From Enchytraeus crypticus (taxonomy: Eukaryota; Annelida; Clitellata; Enchytraeida; Enchytraeidae), in assembly GCA_905160935.1 (NCBI GenBank), contig CAJHZI010000254.1:1-64000 (forward strand): a stretch of DNA of 64,000 nt, read 5' to 3'. Within the stretch, counting starts at the first letter, position 1. Each line of letters begins with the position of its first letter. Shown in pieces: positions 13,030 to 24,045 of this stretch. Position numbers and translations under genes: made by a program. The notes beneath the pieces are model-generated. The model saw only the letters and a list, made by a program, of their open reading frames with translations. It had not been told where the DNA came from and did no database searches.

Positions 13030-14882
13030 TTATTTTGCTAAATCTGGTGTAAAGAACCTGGGGTTTGATAAAAGCGATTCAAGCTATACCTGCTGAATCG
13101 ACGCACGGCTACTCGAGGTCATCAATCGGCTAAGAAGAATTGTTGAATCGGACTGCATTAAATCTTTGCAAAGTCATGGAAAGCCTTTGCCAAAGAAAAG
13201 ATATCTCTCGCTTATCGCCGGTTTTCTCTTCAATAAGTCTGCCTATGCCATTAATAAAGTCAATTCTTTCGGGATTCATCGTGCCCATGGTTTCAATGGC
13301 CATCGGAACAACTTCATATCCTAAGGACAGATCACGGTATTTATCCAACTTCCTAGAGGCGGCAAGAACAGCAGTTCCACCGGCTGTGACCGAAGTCGTA
13401 TTCAGGTAGGAGTTCGCCATAGTGTCAATGACCGTGACGTCACATACAGAACATTTACAGTTGAACAAGGGCACTAATGTCATGCTGTCCGGACGCCTGC
13501 CGCCTGATCTGGACAACCCACTTGATTCCTTAGAGGTAGGGATGCCTGCTCTTGAAAGTGCTCGCCATATTATTATTATTATTGCTATTATTATCATTAT
13601 TATTATATTTCTTTCCTTTTTTTCTATTACATTTACTTGTATTTTTTCATTATTTTTAAATCTATTACTTTATATTTATCTATTATTATTGTCATTATCT
13701 ACCATTATTATTATGATTATGTTACATATTATGATCATAATAATCGTTTTGTTTGTTTGTATCTGCCATATAATTGTGAATAAATAATATAATTATTAGT
13801 ATCACTATTCGCCATTTGCAATTCACTTCATTTATTGCCAGAATTTGTTAATAAGGAAAGTCGAGCCCTGTATTACATCAAGAACAAGAAAACGACAGAC
13901 TACAGGGCTTTGCCGTTATCCAACAGTGACCTCTCTCTCACTCTTGTTGTCGTTAGATTGACATTTAAACTTCGGTGCATTCAAGAATTGGTAAGCGATT
14001 AAATCCTAATGTTAATTGAAAAGAACTTTAGAGCGTAATTTCAAATTGTATTAAATTTAAATTGTATAAAATTAAATCACTTTAGTTACGTTAACAGCTG
14101 GTAGAAAATGTTATTTCAAAATTCTGAAGTACGTGAAGTAAAACGTGGTTTCAAATTATTAATATTGTTATTTCAAAGACGTTATTTTAAAATCTAGTTT
14201 TTTTATCTTTTATTGGCATTAATGATTTATTTTTTTGAGCATTTCGCTAGTTGTCTCTAGTTAAACACTAAGGCTGATTATAATCAACGATACACCTGTA
14301 CCTTTCTTACAAATTCTTCACATCACTCAAATAGAAGGTCACTCGGAGATGTTGGTGTGTTGAAGACTATCTTTATTCACAAAAAATTTAAAACGTGAGT
14401 ATTGCCAAATACAAAATTAAAACTAATTCTAACTACAGAAACTTCGCTTGGTCTACCTTTAAAATACATTATCAGTAAGTTGTCATTGAATTTTGACGTC
14501 CATGACATAGCTTTATTGAGACGAACCGGATGTTAAATTCTTATTTATTTGTTGATTGATTGATAATTTGTTATTGGTTGTTCGAATATCATATTGTTCT
14601 ATCTCATATGCACGTTTCCTTCACGTACTTCATAATCATTAAAATTTAAACGATTTTATGAAACTTGGTAGTGATTATATCAAACTTGTTTATCATATAT
14701 TAATCGGATTTCAAATTAGCCAAAATTATTGAGCATGATTTCCCTTTTCTTCAAAGTACTATAGACAGAAGTGGCGCAAGATCGACCATTAAGCTGTTTG
14801 CTACTCTCTTGAAGCAGCTTCGAATTTAAAAACTTCACCGTAATAGCCTTTCTGGAGTTTCAACTGATACTAAATTAGTTTA

Positions 14883-14958
<76 letters not shown>

Positions 14959-17900
14959 GTAGGCGTAACGTCAGGAAGTTTTAAATGACAGATCCTGAGG
15001 TGAGTTGAACCCTCGTGGGTTCGAATCCCAGTCGCGCGTATCTGAGAGTAAAATCTCGGACATTTATTGGACTGGCTACACGGAATATGGACAAATTTGC
15101 CTAAAGGATCTAACATGCGGTATTAAAAGTGATAGATACAAACACAGTTGATCATTTCACTATAATGTGTGTTATTATTATTATGATCCTAATCATAGTT
15201 TTCCTTTGGATCGCAGTTCCAACAAGAGAAAGGATATTTTTAAAGCAGTCGCCTCTATCTTAGGCTTACAATACATCCTCAGTCAATCCCTTTTTTCATA
15301 TCCTTGCAATTTACCGCTTCCCACGTCAGATGTAGCTAAGTCTTTCAGATATAAATGTTTTCAGATGTAGCTCTACAGATATCGGTCTTTTGTTATCGAA
15401 ATATTGTTTATTCATGCCTTCTAATTTAATTTAATTTGAGTTCGCTGACTTTTTTATTATCCCAATTATGCTAAATATATGTAAAAAGTCAAATAATTAA
15501 AATCACTCAAGCTGCTCTTGTATCCGATTACATACATGTACTACTCTTAATAATACTAAATGCTGCCAATTTACGATACTTCTATTATTTAATGTTACCT
15601 CTGTGTAACATAATTTTGTAGTAAATTAGTGAAATTAACTCCTTTATAAGAAATTAATGCTCCATTCCAATGATCGTAACATTTTACATGAATTTACAGG
15701 ATGAAGCGTCAGAAGTAATTCATATTCGTGGGGAAATTTATGCAGTAAGATACATTGCTTCTTAAAAAAATAAAAAAATAAAAATTTATGAATACGTTTA
15801 ATATTGATAAAAACCCAAATAAAGACTATTAAAAAGTATACAAATTAGCAAAAATTAACTTGAAATGAAAGTGCTGTACACTATTTAATGTAAAAGAAAA
15901 TTGCGTTTGTAATGTGTCAGAAATTGCTAAATAAATCTCTAGACGCGAACTCAGTTAAACTGTGATTGAAGGGAAGATTACTATTATAAGCCTGCTTTAG
16001 TAAGTCCATAGTTTTTTGCTCTTTATACTTAGTTAATGCAATCTTCATTATATATATTTATTATCTCCAATTTTTCTACGATCCTATGTTGCTATTTTAC
16101 AATGTTTGCTTGTTTCTGGTATTAAGCTAGATAGAGCTCAATTGTGCTGTTTCTTACGGCCGTTTTAATTGTGTTGTGTCTGGTTTTATACTCTGTGTGT
16201 TTATATCTGATTCAGTTAGATATAAATGATCACGATTCTCACTCTCCTGCTCATAATATTTGTTATTTACTTGCGAGTAACAGGAATGGATAGACAGTAG
16301 ATAGACAGTAGAATAAACTGGATTGTAACTACAGACGGAGCAGCGAATGCAATTACCGTTCCATCGAACTCGGTGTGGAACCCTACCATTGGCATAACTA
16401 ATAGGTTAGTATTTACAACAATATTTCTTATTAAACAGGATAGATCATTAGGATAGCATAACCGGGTAAACAAGATAGTTTTCTTGGGGAATGACGACCC
16501 TGCCCAGTAAATGTTAGTCTAAGCTGAGGAAGGCAATGGAGGCCAACCTAGTCATAAGCAGAATCCACCAAGAATAATGGTATATCAAAATAAATGTAAG
16601 ATGATTTCAATATATACCCGTATGTGGACATGAAGGGATTAAACATAGTCTAGAGACGAATGGAAGGGTTATGTAACATGGACCTGCCAGTAGGCAGTGA
16701 ATTATGGGAGAGTTCAATCATTATTTAAATGTTAATTTATTATTAAAGTATCGGTAACTTTCATCGACATTTAAGAAGTGCTTCGCTAGTTTTAGAGAAC
16801 GAATTTTAGACATCTAAGACTACAGTAGGCAAATCCACAAGCAGCAATCGATCGAGCTATTGTTGCAATTCGAAAAGACTATAGGCATGCCTTCAAGACG
16901 ATGGCGGTCATTCGAGCATCTACTTAATTTTGCGTCTCGAGCCCATAAGTAAACGGCCTGAACAGAGCCGTCTATTAGTTAGAAAGGATCGAAAGACGAT
17001 TTCAAATCCTTGCTAATTTGATTTTATCACTTTTGACAACAATTTTTTTGACAATTATGATTATTATGTATAATGATGATGATGGTGATGATGACGACGA
17101 CCGCAACAATGATGCTGATAAAACAATTAATGCAGTCGCGTTGTCTCCTGTGCGCCAATTAATTTTACACAATTTATATAATTGATATTGGACTTTCAGT
17201 TTCATCTTATTTTATTAATATTCTATATCAGTTTTATCTGTGAGAAAAGCTACATTTAAATCTATGGATCTTTTTCATAGTAACCTTGTTATTGATTTCT
17301 TTGGTTTTCGCATATTACTTACATGTATTATGACGGTTATGATCAACGTGACACAAACTATATTGTTACATAACATGGAATTCTAGCAATTTGGTAGAAC
17401 ACAACAAAGCTCATGTACATGTAATTGCCCTATGAGTAAAATTACTTGTTAGACATTAATTAGATATTTTAGGGTATACAGATACATGTAGGTGCCATTA
17501 GGCCAGATCTAACATAGAAATATAAAGCTAGAATTTTCATTGAAATATCTGTTTACTTTACCTTTTGAAGTATAACCGTGTAATGTCGTTACCTATCTTA
17601 TATTTGTATATAGTGTTAGTTAAGTTAATAATTATATACTTAACTAAAATGCATTTTTAAATGCATTGCATACTGAAATGCATTCTTTTTAATTAATTAT
17701 GTAGGCATATCTGTATTTGTGTCTTGAATGAGTCTTAACAAGCTTGTAATTTGCTTTCTGACCCAGAACTGTTATGGTATGTTATGCTACGTGTTACTAC
17801 TGTCTTCCTTTAGTAATAATTTTTCTAGAATAGTAAATGAATGAAAATTTTGAATGAATGAATGACTAAATAAATAAATAGTTAAATAAATAAGTAAATA

Positions 17901-20900
17901 AATAACTAAATAAATACATACATGAAGAAATAAATCAATACAAACAAATAAATAAAAATGGATATATAAATAACTAAATTAAAAAATTTTCCAGAATAAT
18001 TTCAATGAAAATATACATTTAATTAGTAGCTGCTCTGTTCATGATTCAGTGCTAGTGATGTGTTTGGAGATATTCTGGACAAGAGTCGCTACAAGATCAA
18101 AGTTCAAGACAATGGAAAGCACACCTTGCGCTCACTTGGAATGATTCCGATCACTTGTCAGCTAGATATGACCTATTTTCCTTTCGACAATCAAGCGTGC
18201 TACGTAGAACTGTCGATTTATTACTATAACGCAACGCGGTTGTCATTCCATAAGATTACTGAAGATCCTTTGGACCGATCGATCTACATGGAAAACGTTC
18301 AGTGGGAAATCGTCAGTCGGAAAGTAGCGGTAAAGTATTTTTGAAGTTCTCTTGCAAAAATTAATAATTTCTCTTGGCACTGAAATATATTCATGTAGGT
18401 CTTCTGCATATTTAAAGAGATTTTTCAAAGGGTTATATCTTAGACAGATTTTCGAATCTGTTTATATGTGAGATTTTGCCGTACCCACTTCCGTCAGAAC
18501 GCAATCAATGAGTTCACGTTTTCATTTTCTGTACTCTTGAAAGTTGGCATTTAAACAAACAAATTTGACATTACATATATATGGTGATACAATTGCAATG
18601 TGCATCTACATGTATAGTTGCTTTCATTTTCATTTAAAATGTTATGCCAAAATTACCCATTTGACTTTAGATATTTGCATACACACTGTGGAAGAGCAAC
18701 AAAAATAAATAATTAAATACAAAATAAATAAATAAATACGATCAAGTTATAGTATTAAAAAGTATAATTACTAAAGGTTCTACAGTATTATATAACATAG
18801 TAGAACATTAGTAACGAATTCGAATTCTTACTTGCTGCTACAGGCTGATTTACCTGACAGACCTTAATCTCGTTAATGACGACCTTCTTCTTTATTATTT
18901 ACATGTAGGCCCTATTTGATTTTCACGTAAGTCCACATGGATTGCTATTATGAGAAGATAAACATTTAAAATATTTAAAAGTACACAAAGTTAAATAGAG
19001 GGTCTCATGACAAGAATGGAAAATACTAAATAGATGTTAAGAGTATATCGATGACATATTACAGAAATTGAATAGAGATCCCAAAGAAATACCAGGACCT
19101 TACTTGCTGCTGAAATAAAATATGCCTTTAAGAAATTGAAATGAAATAAAGCGAGCGGGTCAGACAACATAACAGCCGAAATGATACAAGCCATAGAGGA
19201 GTTTAGCGTTGAGAAAATTACGTAAATAGTAAATGCCATTTATGATTGCGTCGAAATCAGTGGAGATCTAATGAAATAGATATTTACTATATTGAAGAAG
19301 AAACTCGATGCAGTTGAATGTACTCAGAACCATAAGTCTAATGAGTGCTGTGGTTAAAATTGTTTTAATAATTTTGTTAATGAGAATGATGAACAAAATT
19401 AGACCTGAAAAAAATCCTGTTCAATGTAATTTTATGAAGGACTCGGTACAAGAAGTACTATTTTCATTCGCATAATTTTTGTGTGAAAGAGCAATTGAAC
19501 CGAATAAAGATATATACCTTTGCTTCATTGATTTATACCAAAGCCTTTGACAAAGTTCGACATGAAAAACTCATAGATCTTCAACAAGAATTAGGTATTG
19601 ACATCAAATATAATAGGATCATAAGAAATATAAATTCGAATCAAGAAGCAGCAGTACGGTATGAAAGCGAATGTAGCACTTTCTGTAAGATTATGAGAGG
19701 AGTAAGGCAAGGTCTATTATGTCACTAGAACACTTAAACTTATATGGTGAAAATATAATACGAAGTATCTGCGAAATAAAAGGTTTTTTAAGTTGAGGTT
19801 ACAATCTTAATAATATCCGTAATGCTGACGACAGCGTTCCGGTAGCTGACCCACAAGATAATCTTCAGGGAATGCTGGATAGGTTAATATCTTATAGTGA
19901 AGCAAATTGACTATCTATAAGTATAAAGAAAACAGAATGAACCACAATCAGCTAACAAAAATTGCCAACACCGTGATTAATCGAAATTGTAAATAAACAT
20001 ATCAAGCAAATAGAATTTATCAAATAGGGCTAACTTACGGTCACTTTTCACCAAAGTGGGAAAAGTTAGAAAGAGATATACAGAAGAATAGCAATGGCCA
20101 AAGATGCGTACAGCAGAATGACAAAAATATCCAGGAAGGAGTCATAAATTATCTATAGATATAAAAAGGAGTCTTTTTCAATGTTATATCCAACCAATAC
20201 TGTTATATGGAGGTGATTGTTAGACAATTTCGTCTGCATTGGAAATGAAACTGGAGATAGTAGAGATGTGGTTCTACAAGAGAATGTTACGCATATCATA
20301 TACATATATGGATCACGTTATCTAAGAAGAATTTTTACAAATAATGAGACCAAGTCGTGATCCCTTGAGTCGAATACGACGTCGGCAGATGAAGTTTTTC
20401 GGGCACATTATACAATAAGTATTATTGCCAATAGCATAGTGGCGGGGGGATGGACGGTAAACGTAGCAAGGGTTGACAGCGAAAGACGTTCGTTAAGAGT
20501 CTACGCAAATGGATGCAGATAATAGAAATAGAAATGATCGGAACAACAATGGACAGAGATAAATGAAGGAACATGATCATGACCGCTCAAGCTTTGAACA
20601 GTCACGACACTTGAAGAAGAAGAAACAAATTACGATAGGGTTCTGACCTTAATTCTTGTAGAAAATAAATTATCGCTGTGTTTATTTATATACTTTACAT
20701 GTAGACGTTTAAATTCGATGAAAAACAGAAGTATAGAGCAGTTTATTACCTACGACGTAAGCCTCTCTACTACATACTGAATCTACTGATACCCAATGTT
20801 CTCAAAGCCCTGATGTCTTCTCTCGTCTTTCTGATGCCGAGTGATTGTGAAGAAGAGATAACGTATCAGATAACTCTGATAATGGCCCTGGTTGTGGATC

Positions 20901-23900
20901 TGCTGAACATACAGGCTATCACTCCGCCATCATCTGACAATTTTCCCCTTCTCGGTATGTTTTAGTATCAATTTACTTCTTTCCTTCTTTCCTTCCTTCT
21001 TTCCTTCCGTTTTTCTTTTTGCTTCTTTCTTGCATTCTGTCTCGTTCGTTCTTTGGTTCTTTCTTACTTTCTTTTCTTGTTACATTATTCATCATTCTTT
21101 TCTTCCTTTCCTTCTTTCTATCTTTCTTTTGTTCGTTCTTCTTTATTTCTTCCTTTATTTCTCTCTTCCCTTCTTTCTTTTTATTTATTTATTAAAAAGA
21201 GACTTTATTTAATTAAAAGAAAGATGAAAAATATTTAAAATAGTTCCTCTACGCTCTGGCAGGCCGCATTCGCCAATGTGCCTTATTTATTTATTTATTT
21301 ATATTTTTATTTCTTTTCTTTCTTTCCTTAATTCTAGTATTCTATCAAGTGAATGCTCCGCTCTCTTTATATCTTCTCACACATGTCTCCGAGGAATCTT
21401 AAAGATAAGGCATCTTAACTTTAGCTTAAAAGTTGCAAAACAATAAGATTTCCGAGGCACATGTAGTTCGCAGTTATTGCTCTCGTACCTCTAATTGCTG
21501 CAGCCAGTGGCGAAGTAGGCAAGATACTCGACCGTGGATCAGTATGTGCGTGGTTCAAATCCTGGGCTCGTCCGTCACTGACATCGCTTTCGAGTGAGGA
21601 AACTGACATTAACATTAGTATTTAACCGCACGTGAAACTGACGTCTGAGTTAATTTTGTTCTCTAGTCTGAACATAATAAGGACCTGCTTAAGCATTTTA
21701 TTGTATCTTATTTATTATTTACTGTCTTATTTATTATTTACTGTCTTATTTATTATTTACTGTATGTGTCACAGCATACGCGTATAAAAATATCCCAATA
21801 TTTTACAGGAGTAAGAAAAACATAACGGTCGACAAGTGAAACGATTATAGTGGCTACGAATAGCTTTTGCATATTACGCTATAGTACATATTTAAAGGTC
21901 AACAGTAATCAAAGCTGAATTAAAAAAATATATACTTACACAAGGTTGTTAGTACTTTTATATAAGTAAAAAGCTATAAATGCTAATGTTAATGTCGGGT
22001 TTACTCACTCGAAAGCGATGTCAGTAACCTGCGAGCCCAGGATTTGAACCCACCACATACTGGTCAGCGGTCGAATATCTTCCCTACATCGCCACTATCT
22101 CCAGCATTAATTGCACGAGTGCAAGCATAGTATCACTTATTTACTATATATTATACTATATTATGTAACGTTATTTTTTATTCCGTATAGTTACACACAA
22201 AACATACCGCATGTGTTTACAATGTTTCCTTTCTTAAGTTTCTGTTTTTGTAGTTTTCGTTATTTCCTCCATTCCTTTCCATGGTTATTAGTAATCGTTG
22301 CCTTTTGTTGGCGCTCCAATAGCAGCCGGCGCGGATTTAAGAATAACCTTCAACTCCCTGGGGATTGTTTACTTTCAAAGCTGTCTACACGCGGTCTTCC
22401 AAAGTGGTCGCCTACAATTTACTAACCGCGTGCAGCGTGGCTTTACTTCGTTCAACTGACGCGCAGCTTAACTGAGTGCGCTACATCCCCCCTTTAACGC
22501 GTAAAGTAGTAGTAGAAAAATGCAACGCTTATGCTATTTGTTATATTTTAACGATTCAGGAATTTACGTCCTAATTGTAATCTCAACATCTACGCTCTCA
22601 CTAATTACTATTATCATAATGAATCGACCTATGCACGGATGGGCTGAAATGGTGGAGAAAACGTGGTTTAGAAAAATATATATCTGCTGCAGCAAATCAG
22701 CAAGAAATCCATCTGAAACTACACTTGTTAATGCTCAGAATTGCCTTTCTGATGCTTCTGCGTACAATGAAGGTAACAAAGTCAGCTACGCGGTCGATTT
22801 GAAATATTAATTTTTGAGTTAATTGTTAAATTAATAGATAATTTTAGATATAAAATCGCTCAAATAAAGTAGTAAATGATAGTAGAATTACTAGAAAAAT
22901 AGATATGCAGATGCTATAGGGCTTATGTAGAAATATAATAGTAGATATTTTTATTATTTATGTACAATAATTATATCAAATACTAATATATGCTAAGATA
23001 TATACAAGCACTATGAAGGTTTCTTCACTGGCTGGAGCTAATGGCGATGTCGATAAGATACTCGACCGCGGATAAGTATGTTCGGGGTTCAAATCATGGG
23101 CTCGCCCGTCACTGATATTGCTTTCGAGTGATTGAACTGACGTTAACATTAGTTTTACCAGCTTTTTCGGACATGACAGACTGGTAAATAATTCGTAGAG
23201 GAAAAGGAAAAGACTGGAAAGACAGAATACAATTGTGAATTTACACAGATGAGCTAACGGATAGTTACTAAAATCTCGAAATAAAGTTCAATCGAAGGAG
23301 GCACTAGATGAGAACAAGGTTTGTATGCACTCAGTCTCACTAAACATTTATTCTGAAGATGAAGGCAGAATATAGCTCACCCGGTTTAGCTGAGCGTCAC
23401 TTTAATGAAGTTAAGCTTAATTAAAATCTTGCTTGATTAAAATATGAATGGTTAACATTCTTGGAAGTTCAAGTGTTTCTATGCTTGAAAAAAAATAATT
23501 CCCAGGGTGTTGAAAGGCTGTTCTTACAGCAGGCAGAAATATGACCAGATGGTATCTACTATACCACTATCGGTATGACTAAGGAAAGCAATACCTATAA
23601 AACAGACAAGAATGCGAAATGTAAAAGATACATGAGCAAGGGTAAGTTGACGAACGTCAAGAGAGATGAAAAAATAGGATAAAAATATTAGGTCAATGTG
23701 AGGCAAATTGACCACATAATTGATGGTCCATCATTGGGCGGGGATTATTTGTAACCATATAAATGAAAAGAGGAAATAGCTAAAACTACAAAAGCAGCTC
23801 CTAAGATTGGACTCACTGCATGGTGTGCGGTTGTCATGTATGTAACTGTATGACCAAAAGTTATTTGCGTCTCATAAATTATAAATTATATTCATCCTAA

Positions 23901-23999
23901 TTCATATTTATAATATTTGAAGCTTCTTATGCACTTTTTTGCTTTGTTGTATACACTTTGTATATATTATGATTCATTTACAAATAAATGATCATGGTT

Positions 24000-24045
<46 letters not shown>

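Noticed and set aside
15000..15110. A genuine tRNA gene
   Set aside because: Only the box B-like motif is good; no acceptor or anticodon stems could be paired.
21030..21238. Small hydrophobic Phe/Leu ORFs as membrane proteins
   Set aside because: They translate the TTTC/TTCC polypyrimidine tract.
22111..22425. 104-codon + strand ORF near the TM3 exon
   Set aside because: It spans the inserted SINE and exists only because of it.
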